Below the pieces are notes generated by a model. The model was not told the origin of the DNA, did no database searches, and saw only the letters and a list, made by a program, of their open reading frames with translations. Shown one piece after another: positions 13,156 to 20,271 of a stretch of DNA of 64,000 nucleotides. The DNA is from Nocardia asteroides (GTDB lineage: Bacteria > Actinomycetota > Actinomycetes > Mycobacteriales > Mycobacteriaceae), in assembly GCF_900637185.1 (NCBI RefSeq), contig NZ_LR134352.1, positions 310,001-374,000 on the forward strand, written 5' to 3'. Position numbers and translations under genes: made by a program. The first letter of the stretch is position 1. The number at the start of each line of letters is the position of its first letter.

Positions 13156-14253
13156 ATGCTGGGCTATCACGTCCCCGATCCCGACGAGGCCATGCTGGTC
13201 AGTGGCGCCAAGACCAAGGACAACGCGCCGTTCAAGGTCGTCATCGGTCGCGGCACCTGGGTGATCCCGCTGTTCCGCAAGGTCCGCTACCTGTCGCTGG
13301 CCATGTTCGAATCCGAGATCAAGGAACGCTGTGTCACCAAGCAGGCGATCCAGCTCGACGTGCGCGCGGTGATCGCGTTCAAGGTCGCCAACGACACCCC
13401 GTCCATCGTCAACGCCGCCCAGCGCTTCCTCTCCGAGCAGGAGCAGGAGATGTCGGTGCTCACCGGGCGGATCTTCTCCGGCCACCTGCGCTCGATCGTC
13501 GGCTCGATGACGGTCGAGGAGATCATCCGCGAGCGCCAGAAGCTGGCCGACGAGGTGCTGATCGCGTCCAAGGTGGAGATGAGCAATATCGGCCTGTGGG
13601 TCGACTCGTTCCAGATCCAGTCCATCGACGACGGCAACCTCGGCTACATCAACGCCCTCGCCGCACCGCACAACGCGGCCGTGCAGCGCGACGCCCAGAT
13701 CGCCCAGGCCCAGGCCGCGCAGCGGGCCGCCGAGGCCGAGCAGGAATCCCTGCGCCGCCGTGCCGAATACGAGCGGGAGACCTCGATCCTCAAGGCGCAG
13801 TATCAGCGCGATATCGACAAGGCCAATGCCGAAGCGGCACAGGCCGGTCCGCTCGCCGACGCCATCGCGCGGCAGGAAGTCCTCACCGCCCAGGCCGAGC
13901 AGGCCCGCAAGAACGCCGAACTGCGGGAACAGGAACTCCAGGCCGAGGTCGTGAAACCCGCACTGGCCGAGGCGGAACGCGTCCGGATTCTCGCCGAGGC
14001 AGAGGCCGACCGCACCCGCATCCAGGCCGAGGCCGCCGCCTCCAACAACCGGATCGCCCTGGACCAGTTGCTCATCGAGCAACTGCCCGAGATCGTCAAG
14101 CAGGCCTCCACCGGCCTCGCCAACGCCAACCTGACCGTCCTCAACGGGCCCGACGGCGTCGGCGAACTGGTCAACGGCATGGTCGGCCAGGGTCTGACAG
14201 TCTTCAACTCCCTGCAGAAGGCGCTGTCGAACGGCGATACCGACAGCGCCTGA
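13156..14253 (+). CDS. SPFH/Band-7 (flotillin-like) protein
   Basis: The 365-residue protein has an N-terminal SPFH domain (about 1-190: 'YHVPDPDEAMLVSGAK', 'VTKQAIQLDVRAVIAFKV', 'LTGRIFSGHLRSIVGSMTVEEI') followed by a long Ala/Glu/Gln-rich coiled coil (about 180-310) and a short C-terminal part. This is the flotillin layout, scaffolding membrane microdomains. No hydrophobic N-terminal hairpin is obvious, so attachment may be peripheral. GAGAAGGGG precedes the ATG. It pairs with the NfeD-like gene upstream and is closed by a strong hairpin. Confidence 0.9.
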   Translation: MLGYHVPDPDEAMLVSGAKTKDNAPFKVVIGRGTWVIPLFRKVRYLSLAMFESEIKERCVTKQAIQLDVRAVIAFKVANDTPSIVNAAQRFLSEQEQEMSVLTGRIFSGHLRSIVGSMTVEEIIRERQKLADEVLIASKVEMSNIGLWVDSFQIQSIDDGNLGYINALAAPHNAAVQRDAQIAQAQAAQRAAEAEQESLRRRAEYERETSILKAQYQRDIDKANAEAAQAGPLADAIARQEVLTAQAEQARKNAELREQELQAEVVKPALAEAERVRILAEAEADRTRIQAEAAASNNRIALDQLLIEQLPEIVKQASTGLANANLTVLNGPDGVGELVNGMVGQGLTVFNSLQKALSNGDTDSA

Positions 14254-14256
14254 TCC

Positions 14257-14300
14257 CGACATCCGGCCGGGCGCCATTAACGGTGCCCGGCCGGATGTCG
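14257..14300 (+). terminator. Strong hairpin terminator after the SPFH gene
   Basis: A 19-bp stem with a single G-U pair closes the 6-nt loop ATTAAC. The arms begin CGACATCCGGCCGGGC and end in the complementary GATGTCG. It starts 4 nt past the SPFH stop codon and is followed by ATTCTCT. Confidence 0.85.
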
Positions 14301-14342
14301 ATTCTCTGGCACGAACGCCGGGATCGACGCAAGGAATGACTG

Positions 14343-14690
14343 ATGGGATTGTGGATCGGTAGCCCCGAGCTGGACGCCTCCGAGAAGGTGATCTGGCAGC
14401 AGCTCGCCAATCGAACGCAGGGTGGCAGGGCCGTCGGCGGACGCCTCTACCTGACCGGAGCCCGCCTGCTCTTCGTGCCCAACCACCTGGACGCGCTCAC
14501 CGGCGGCAAGCGCTGGGAGGTGTCACTGGGCCAGGTTCGCGCCGTCGGACGGCAGAGCCCGGACGGCGGCCTGTTCAGCGGCGGCCTGCGCACCCGCCTG
14601 CTCATCGAGACCGACACCGGCACCGAGCTTTTCGTCATCGGCCAGCTCGACGAGGTAATCGAGATCCTCGAAACGGCGGTCCCCCTGTAG
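14343..14690 (+). CDS. GRAM domain-containing protein
   Basis: The 115-residue protein is a single GRAM/PH-like domain: 'GRLYLTGARLLFVPNHLDAL', 'WEVSLGQVRAVGRQ' and 'LLIETDTGTELFVIGQLDEVIE'. Such domains bind lipids or peptides at membranes. AAGGA lies 7 nt before ATG 14343. It follows the SPFH terminator, so it is probably a separate unit although it may act in the same membrane-related process (inference). Confidence 0.8.
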   Translation: MGLWIGSPELDASEKVIWQQLANRTQGGRAVGGRLYLTGARLLFVPNHLDALTGGKRWEVSLGQVRAVGRQSPDGGLFSGGLRTRLLIETDTGTELFVIGQLDEVIEILETAVPL

Positions 14691-14700
14691 CGCCGCCGGA

Positions 14701-15240
14701 TCAGCCCCGCCAGTTCGACGGGGCCTGCTGAAACCCCGGCCGCGGAGTGTCGAAGGTCGCGATCACCTCGCGCACGACCCGCACCGCGGCGCCGGGCCCG
14801 ACCTCGGGCCACCGCTCGATCGCCTCGAACTTCACCGCCGAGCCGGCGTAGACGATGAGCTCGTCGGTGCGGGTGGGATAGAAGCCGTAACCGATGCCGT
14901 CGGTGGTCTCGTAGTACTCGTGCCGCGTCGAGTAGGCCGAATCGATCCGACCGGGTTCGGGCAGCCGCACGATGCCGTCGGCGACCGCGCGATCGAGAAG
15001 CTTCCCCATGACCCCGGTGAGACCGATGGGCGTGGCGTAACCGACCTCCGCCGACCACGGGCCCCGATGCTCCTCGCGCAGTGGCAGCCCGGCGGCGGGA
15101 CCGGTGAAGATCCGGCCCGCCCACGCCACGATCGCGTCGTCGATCGGAAAAGTCCAGGTGCGCTCGTCGAACAGCTCTTTGGCCCGCCGCCTACGACGCT
15201 CGTTCTCGGCGTAATAGGCCTGACGTTCTTCGGCGTCCAT
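14701..15240 (-). CDS. Hypothetical protein, about 179 residues
   Basis: No family is recognised. The N-terminus is a highly charged helix ('EERQAYYAENERRRRRAKELF'-like); the rest is mixed alpha/beta with 'PEPGRIDSAYSTRHEYYETTDGIGYG' and a tail 'DTPRPGFQQAPSNWRG'. No signal peptide or membrane segment is seen. ATG 15240 is preceded in frame by GTG 15243; no clear ribosome site separates them. It converges on the GRAM gene with 10 nt between stops. Codon use is typical of the genome, so it is probably real. Confidence 0.7.
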   Translation of the reverse strand: MDAEERQAYYAENERRRRRAKELFDERTWTFPIDDAIVAWAGRIFTGPAAGLPLREEHRGPWSAEVGYATPIGLTGVMGKLLDRAVADGIVRLPEPGRIDSAYSTRHEYYETTDGIGYGFYPTRTDELIVYAGSAVKFEAIERWPEVGPGAAVRVVREVIATFDTPRPGFQQAPSNWRG

Positions 15241-15397
15241 CACCCGAAACTAACAGCGCGCCAGCACATCCGGTGTCGATTTTCGGTGACAGCGCCGCGC
15301 GCTGCGGGCTCAGCTCACGGCAGGAGTGCCACGGCGAGATCTCGGGGAGCATGCTAGGTTCCCGGACGAGAACGTGATCGAGTCCGGGGGCGGGCGT

Positions 15398-15706
15398 ATG
15401 TTGCAGGCCGATATCGACGAATTGGGCAAGCTGGTGACGGTCCTCGATGACGTCGGTCGAGAGGTCGACAAACGGGACGTCCGTTGCGAATCCGATCATC
15501 TCGGTGCAGCGGTAGCCGGAACCGACGTGGCGGCGGCGTGTGTACAGCTGGGTGAGTTCATCGAAGGCGCCTACTGGCGGGTGACCAATCGGTTGCAGGA
15601 GATCTCGAAGGCGGTGTCCGCCACCACGTCGACCATCCAGGCCACGGATGAGGACTTCGCGCAGGCCATGCGGAAGTTCGATGTGCACAGGCTGGAAGGC
15701 GCGTGA
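15398..15706 (+). CDS. Small helical protein, probable type VII secretion (EspC/WXG100-like) partner
   Basis: The 102-residue protein is predicted all-helical, with an amphipathic N-terminal helix 'LQADIDELGKLVTVLDDVG' and a second long helix after a W-containing turn ('GAYWRVTNRLQEISKAVSATTSTI'). Size and pattern resemble EspC/WXG100-type substrates or their partners, without a strict WXG motif. ATG 15398 follows a G-rich site; GTG 15374 is an alternative giving 8 more residues. Its stop overlaps the next start by 4 nt (GTGA). It opens the three-gene cassette 15398-17732. Confidence 0.65.
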   Translation: MLQADIDELGKLVTVLDDVGREVDKRDVRCESDHLGAAVAGTDVAAACVQLGEFIEGAYWRVTNRLQEISKAVSATTSTIQATDEDFAQAMRKFDVHRLEGA

Positions 15707-17220
15707 CGATCACCAAATCCCAGGTGGACAACTGGAAGATCAGCAAGCTGTACGACCTGGCCACCAAGATCGACGCGGAGAATCAGCTCTACCTCGGTCA
15801 GTTGGACAAGGCGAAGCAGGTATTCACCAACAGTCAGGACTACTGGTCGGGGAACGCACGCGACGCCGCCTACGACCGGGTGGCGCAGGACCACGGGCAG
15901 GGCTACAAGCTCTTTCTCGAGGTGCAGGACGCGCCGGTCGTGTTGCGAGCGGCGGCGTCCTCGCTCGACTCGCACCGAACCGTGCTACTCGGCAAGGTCT
16001 CCGACGCGACAGGTGCCGCCTTGACCGTCGACGACAACTGGAAGGTTACGGGTAGCGACGCGGACCAGGTTCGTACCCACCAGGATTCGATCAACACCGC
16101 GTACCGCGAACTCGAGTCGGCAGCCAAGCTGGCCGCTACCACGCTGGCCGAGCACGCCGGGTACATCCGAGCCGCGGGCGATCTCCTCGGCTCGGGCCTC
16201 GACGTTTCCGACGATCGCACGGCGGCCGCGGGCGCGCGACTCGGCGCCGAGGACGGTGCCACGCTCGCCGCCGCGCTGCGGCGCGGTGATTACACCGAGG
16301 CCGCCGCCATCATGGCGCACCGGCCCAAGGGACTGACCACCCAGGAGATCCAGGACCTCGCGGCGGGCAAGAACGTCGCTGGAGTGCCCGCCGATCTGCA
16401 GCAGTACTACAAGGATTTCAACACGTCCTTCTACAACGACCCCGGCAACACCGGCAATTACAAGAAGTGGATGGAGAACGCGGAACGCCGGGGCGTGTCA
16501 CCGGAGACCATCGTGGAAATCGCGAGCACGCACGGCATCACCCCGGAGGACTTCACCGTCCTCGACGGAATGGAGCCGGTCACCGACAAGGACGGCAAGA
16601 CCTACTTCATCATGCCTACCGGCACCAGCGGCGACGATGCGCAGCAGGCGGTGCTCATGACCTACGTTCTCAACGCGGGCACCGACTACGACAAGGCAGG
16701 CCTGGTACCGGGTGTCGTCAACGACTTCAAGGAAACGCCGTACTCCAGTGCGGAGATACAGCGGATCATCGACCGGCAGGACAAGAACGACTGGAGCTAC
16801 GACCAGGACGTCGCGTATGTCGACAGCAACGGTGGGCGGCTCGCGACCACGCCCAACGGCATGCTCATGGGACTCGGTGGCAACGAGCTGCAGGATTTGT
16901 ACAGCCAGAAGGGCGGCACCACCTACGGCGACATCTTCGTGATGAATCTCGATGACCTCGACGACCCGGCCGACCAGCTGCGCAAGATCGCCGAATCCGG
17001 AAGCAAGTGGTTCGACAACGGGAGCGGTCCGCAGCAGAGTACGACCGATCTGGATCGCCTGTTGCACCACGAGGAACGGCATTCCCAGCAGTGGGCGGAG
17101 AAGGGTTACGCGGGCATGATCGGGTCGGTGGCCTGGTCCGGTCTCAAAGCCTGGTGGACCGACAGTGACGACGAGATCGAGGAAGACGCCGGCCTGCACG
17201 ACGGGGGATACAAGAAATGA
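15703..17220 (+). CDS. Probable type VII secretion substrate with C-terminal HEXXH metallopeptidase-like motif
   Basis: The 505-residue protein opens with a WXG-like helical hairpin (about 1-130) whose turn is 'NSQDYWSGNARDAAYDRVAQ', typical of type VII (ESX) substrates. A middle helical/mixed part (about 200-420) includes 'TYFIMPTGTSGDDAQQAVLM' and 'GGNELQDLYSQKGGTTYGD'. Near the end lies 'LLHHEERHSQQWAEKGYAGM', an HEXXH zinc-site signature followed by S-x-Q-W. A short acidic tail follows. I infer a secreted zincin-like effector or wall-acting peptidase; the fold is not recognised beyond the motifs. It is translationally coupled to both neighbours (4-nt overlaps). Third-position GC looks lower than in flanking genes. 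Confidence 0.7.
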   Translation: MTITKSQVDNWKISKLYDLATKIDAENQLYLGQLDKAKQVFTNSQDYWSGNARDAAYDRVAQDHGQGYKLFLEVQDAPVVLRAAASSLDSHRTVLLGKVSDATGAALTVDDNWKVTGSDADQVRTHQDSINTAYRELESAAKLAATTLAEHAGYIRAAGDLLGSGLDVSDDRTAAAGARLGAEDGATLAAALRRGDYTEAAAIMAHRPKGLTTQEIQDLAAGKNVAGVPADLQQYYKDFNTSFYNDPGNTGNYKKWMENAERRGVSPETIVEIASTHGITPEDFTVLDGMEPVTDKDGKTYFIMPTGTSGDDAQQAVLMTYVLNAGTDYDKAGLVPGVVNDFKETPYSSAEIQRIIDRQDKNDWSYDQDVAYVDSNGGRLATTPNGMLMGLGGNELQDLYSQKGGTTYGDIFVMNLDDLDDPADQLRKIAESGSKWFDNGSGPQQSTTDLDRLLHHEERHSQQWAEKGYAGMIGSVAWSGLKAWWTDSDDEIEEDAGLHDGGYKK

Positions 17221-17732
17221 TTCGCCGTGCTGCCGTACTCGTCGCCATCGCCGCGGTTCTGACGTCCTGCGGCATATTCGGCAAAGACCAAGTGGACTTG
17301 CAGCCAGGACTACCGGATGCCTTCGGTGCGCGGATCACCGATGGTGAATTGCGGATCTGGACCGGATCGCGGTGTATGGGGGCCGAACGGGCCGTGGTCG
17401 CGTTCGAGCCGAGTCACTCCGCGTTCATTCTGGTCCCCGCGAGCGGAGCGAGAACCGATATCGAGTATCTGACAGTCGGACCGAACCCCGGCTGGGAGAT
17501 CGCGAAACCGCTCCCCGCCGGCTTCGAGTGGCGAAACGAGAGAAAGCTCTATCTCACGCAGATCGACGCGGGTTCGGGCGTGGCCGCCGATATCGAGACC
17601 ATTGTGCGGGACTCCGCGGCGCACCCCGCCGATACGTACTGGTTCCAGGGAGTGGGCTGGCTGAACCCCGCCGATGTCGCCGCGCGGGACGGGAAGACAT
17701 TCCGCTCCTTTTGCAGTCCCCACCCGCTGTGA
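17217..17732 (+). CDS. Lipoprotein, partner of the HEXXH cassette
   Basis: The 171-residue protein has a lipoprotein signal peptide 'MIRRAAVLVAIAAVLTSCG' with a lipobox ending at Cys18. The mature part is a soluble mixed domain with two further cysteines ('SRCMGAERAVVAFEP' and 'FRSFCSPHPL') that may pair. Its ATG overlaps the upstream stop by 4 nt (ATGA). As an exported lipoprotein coupled to a putative secreted peptidase, it could be an immunity or surface-tether protein; this is inference only. Confidence 0.72.
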   Translation: MIRRAAVLVAIAAVLTSCGIFGKDQVDLQPGLPDAFGARITDGELRIWTGSRCMGAERAVVAFEPSHSAFILVPASGARTDIEYLTVGPNPGWEIAKPLPAGFEWRNERKLYLTQIDAGSGVAADIETIVRDSAAHPADTYWFQGVGWLNPADVAARDGKTFRSFCSPHPL

Positions 17733-17741
17733 CTACCGATC

Positions 17742-17797
17742 GAAAGCCCCAGGACGGCCGAACGAATTTCGTTTCGACAGGCTGAACTGGGGCTTTC
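17742..17797. terminator. Bidirectional hairpin between convergent operons
   Basis: A perfect 11-bp inverted repeat, GAAAGCCCCAG (17742-17752) and CTGGGGCTTTC (17787-17797), encloses an inner AT-richer dyad around 17760-17776. It lies between the lipoprotein stop and the convergent metZ stop and can serve both strands. Confidence 0.7.
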
Positions 17798-17803
17798 TCG
17801 GAC

Positions 17804-19012
17804 TCAGCTCAGGGCGTGGTCGAGGTCGCCGAGGAGGTCATCGATGTCCTCGAGGCCGACCGAGATGCGGACCACGCCGTCGGACAGGCCGATGGAGGCG
17901 CGGCCTTCCGGGCCCATGGCGCGGTGGGTGGTGGTGGCGGGGTGGGTGATCAGGGTCTTCGCGTCGCCGAGGTTGTTGGAGATGTCGATGATGCGCAGGC
18001 GGTTGAGGACCTCGAAGGCGCGCTTCTTGCCGTCGTCGCCGGCCAGTTCGAAGGTGACGACGGTGCCGCCGCCCGACATCTGGGAGGTGGCGAGGGCGTG
18101 CTGCGGATGTGATTCCAGGAAGGGGTATTTCACCCAGTTCACGGACTTGTTCGTCTCCAGGAACTGGGCGACCTTCAGCGCGGATTCGGTGGACTGGCGC
18201 ACGCGCAGCGGCATTGTCTCGAGACCCTTGAGCAGGGTCCAGGCGTTGAACGGGCTCAGCGCGGGGCCGGTGTGGCGCATCAGGTTCTTGACCGGGCCGT
18301 CGATGTAGTCCTGGGCGCCGAGGATGGCGCCACCGAGCACGCGGCCCTGGCCGTCGATGTGCTTGGTGCCGGAGTAGACCACCACGTCGGCGCCGAGTTC
18401 GAAGCCATGCTGGAGCAGCGGGGTGGCGAAGACGTTGTCCAGCACCACCTTCGCGCCCGCGGCGTGCGCGAGCTCGGTGACCTTGCGGACGTCGACCAGG
18501 GTCTGCATCGGGTTGGCCGGGGTCTCGAAGAACACGGCCTGGGTAGGCACCGAGAGCGCCTGCTCCCACTGCTCGAGGTCGTCACCGTCGACGAAGACGG
18601 TCTCCACGCCCCAGCGCGGCAGGATCTCGTTGCACACCACGAAGCAGGAACCGAACAGGCTGCGCGCGGCCACCAGGCGGTCGCCCGCCTTCAGCAGCGC
18701 GCCGAGCGCGGTGAACACCGCCGACATGCCCGAGGCGGTCGCGAACGCGGCCTCGGCGCCGTCGAGCAGGCGGATGCGCTCCTCGAACATGGCCACCGTG
18801 GGGTTGCCGTAGCGGGAGTAGACGAAGTGCTCGACCTCGCCGGTGAACGACGCCTCGGCGGCCTCGGCGCTCTCGTAGACGAAACCCGAGGTCAGGTACA
18901 GCGCCTCGGAGGTCTCCTCGAAGCCGGAGCGGCGCAGGCCGCCGCGGACCCCGAGCGTGGCGGGGCCGACGCCCTCGGGCAGTGGCTTGTCGAACGAACC
19001 ACCGGTGATCAT
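17804..19012 (-). CDS. metZ: O-succinylhomoserine sulfhydrylase
   Basis: The 402-residue protein is a Cys/Met-metabolism PLP enzyme. It has the substrate motif 'HFVYSRYGNPTVAMFEERI', the PLP-binding 'ASGMSAVFTALGALLKAGDRLV', and the Schiff-base lysine 217 in 'YSGTKHIDGQGRVLGG'. The opening 'GVGPATLGVRGGLRRSGFEETSEALYLTSG' agrees with mycobacterial MetZ (Rv0391). It makes homocysteine from an activated homoserine ester and sulfide in methionine synthesis. It follows a rhodanese gene by 10 nt, both downstream of a SAM-IV riboswitch. Confidence 0.95.
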   Translation of the reverse strand: MITGGSFDKPLPEGVGPATLGVRGGLRRSGFEETSEALYLTSGFVYESAEAAEASFTGEVEHFVYSRYGNPTVAMFEERIRLLDGAEAAFATASGMSAVFTALGALLKAGDRLVAARSLFGSCFVVCNEILPRWGVETVFVDGDDLEQWEQALSVPTQAVFFETPANPMQTLVDVRKVTELAHAAGAKVVLDNVFATPLLQHGFELGADVVVYSGTKHIDGQGRVLGGAILGAQDYIDGPVKNLMRHTGPALSPFNAWTLLKGLETMPLRVRQSTESALKVAQFLETNKSVNWVKYPFLESHPQHALATSQMSGGGTVVTFELAGDDGKKRAFEVLNRLRIIDISNNLGDAKTLITHPATTTHRAMGPEGRASIGLSDGVVRISVGLEDIDDLLGDLDHALS

Positions 19013-19022
19013 GCGTTTCTCC

Positions 19023-19439
19023 TTATGCCTGACGCCACGGCAGGCCGACCGCGCGCCAGCCGACGCTGCCGCGCTGCCCGAACGCGTCCGGACCGCCCTC
19101 GAAACCGTCCAGCACGTTGTAGGACGGGGTGAAGCCCGCCGCGGTCGCCACGGTCGCCGCGCCGATGGAGCGCTGCCCGGAGCGACACAGGAACACCACG
19201 GGCGCGTCGTCGGGCCGCCCGGCCAGCGCCTGCTCGAGCTCGGCGCCGAAGTTCGGATTGCGGGTCCCGGTGTTGTCGACCCACTCGATGAAGTGGGCCG
19301 GACGCTCGATGGAGCTGGTGTCGGGGATGCCGATCTGCGCCCACTCGCCTTGGGTGCGCACGTCGACGAGCACCGCGCCGGGGTGCTCGGTCAGGATCTC
19401 CCACGCCTTCTCAGGGGTGATGTCGCCGGCGTAAGTCAT
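19023..19439 (-). CDS. Rhodanese-like sulfurtransferase domain protein
   Basis: The 138-residue single rhodanese domain has 'HPGAVLVDVRTQGEWAQIG' and the active-site loop 'VVFLCRSGQRSIGAATVA' with the catalytic cysteine. It could transfer persulfide sulfur or handle sulfide for MetZ. ATG 19439 is preceded by AGGAGG (19446-19451), which directly follows the SAM-IV riboswitch. The gene is the first of the rhodanese-metZ pair, matching Rv0390-Rv0391 of M. tuberculosis. Confidence 0.93.
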   Translation of the reverse strand: MTYAGDITPEKAWEILTEHPGAVLVDVRTQGEWAQIGIPDTSSIERPAHFIEWVDNTGTRNPNFGAELEQALAGRPDDAPVVFLCRSGQRSIGAATVATAAGFTPSYNVLDGFEGGPDAFGQRGSVGWRAVGLPWRQA

Positions 19440-19455
19440 GTCGAACCTCCTGCGT

Positions 19456-19574
19456 GAATCCGCTCTTGCCGTGCCGGTTGTCCAGACGCACGGCCAGGTC
19501 GTCACCCGGAGCACCCCACCGCGGAGGAGGGTTGCCGACCAGCGAGCCGGGGCTTGGCGCTGGCACTCATGACC
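19456..19574 (-). ncRNA. SAM-IV riboswitch
   Basis: Read on the minus strand, the 119-nt leader begins GGTCATGAGTGCCAGCGCC and continues with CCGGCTCGCTGG, CGGCAACCCTCC, CCGCGGTGGGGTGCTCCGGG and GACGACC, closely following the known SAM-IV aptamer sequence. P1 forms between GGTC (19574-19571) and GACC (19500-19497), and P2 between GCCAGCG and CGCTGG. A 3' segment GGCAAGAGCGGATTC completes the pseudoknot part. The AGGAGG ribosome site of the rhodanese gene lies 5 nt beyond the aptamer, favouring translational control by S-adenosylmethionine. A TTGACA -35 lies at 19614-19609. Confidence 0.92.
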
Positions 19575-19621
19575 TTGCGATCTGAGATTGCCCCGGCACA
19601 GGTCACCGTGTCAAACAGTTC

Positions 19622-20080
19622 CTAGGGAGTGCAGACCAGCCAGGTGCCGTCGACCCTGGTCAGGTTCCAGGTGCTGGTGGACGGCGTGTCGCCGATCCGC
19701 ACGGTGGCGTCGATCTTGGCCCGGTCGCCGTTCACGGTCGCCTTGTCGAAACCCTTCTTGTCGATCGTCACGGCCGATTTCGGGCCGCCGAGACGTTCGG
19801 ACAAACCGGATTTCTCCTCGTCGAAACCGGGGCAGGCGACACCGGCGGGCGGACGCTGCTCGCTGCGCGAGCGCGCGTCGATATAGTTGGTGACGGCGGC
19901 CGCGAGGCGGTCGGCCTCTGTGACATTTTTCTCAGCGGGCGAGAGCAGCCCACCGGCGACGATGGCGATGAGCACCACGATCGCGATCACCGCGGCCGCG
20001 ACGAACGGGACGATGGAACGCTTGTCGGTCTGATCCACCACGATGGGCTGGTCTTCCGAGCCTGTTTGCTCCTCGTTCAT
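19622..20080 (-). CDS. Single-pass membrane protein with extracytoplasmic DUF4878-like domain
   Basis: The 152-residue protein starts at ATG 20080 ('MNEEQTGSEDQPIVVDQTDK'); a longer in-frame opening upstream is non-coding in character. One membrane helix spans about 22-45 ('IVPFVAAAVIAIVVLIAIVAG'). The outer domain has two cysteines (in 'GVACPGFDEE' and the terminal 'TWLVCTP'). The C-terminal pattern 'W.L....GTW.VC' recurs in the large membrane protein at 35559-39389, so the two probably share a domain. Function is unknown. It diverges from the fprA gene. Confidence 0.75.
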   Translation of the reverse strand: MNEEQTGSEDQPIVVDQTDKRSIVPFVAAAVIAIVVLIAIVAGGLLSPAEKNVTEADRLAAAVTNYIDARSRSEQRPPAGVACPGFDEEKSGLSERLGGPKSAVTIDKKGFDKATVNGDRAKIDATVRIGDTPSTSTWNLTRVDGTWLVCTP

Positions 20081-20208
20081 GCTGTAATCCTGACAGACCG
20101 GGTGCGGGCAACCACACCGCGCGCCGGGTGGCCACGACGCCGCAGATAGAATTGCGTCCGAATGCGGCCTGCTGCCGATGTCGCTGGCAGCTGCCGACAG
20201 CCGGATCG

Positions 20209-20227
20209 TCAACTTAGCCTAAGCTAA
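20209..20227. promoter_or_regulatory. IdeR/DtxR-like iron box
   Basis: The reverse strand reads TTAGCTTAGGCTAAGTTGA, matching 15 of 19 positions of the IdeR/DtxR consensus TTAGGTTAGSCTAACCTAA, including both core TTAG/CTAA elements. It lies 45 nt upstream of the FprA start and abuts a TTGACC -35-like hexamer (20229-20234). Iron-dependent repression of the reductase gene is inferred. Confidence 0.65.
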
Positions 20228-20271
20228 ATTGACCCCGTCAACAGTTCTCGACCAAAGGGTGCGCGTAGAAA

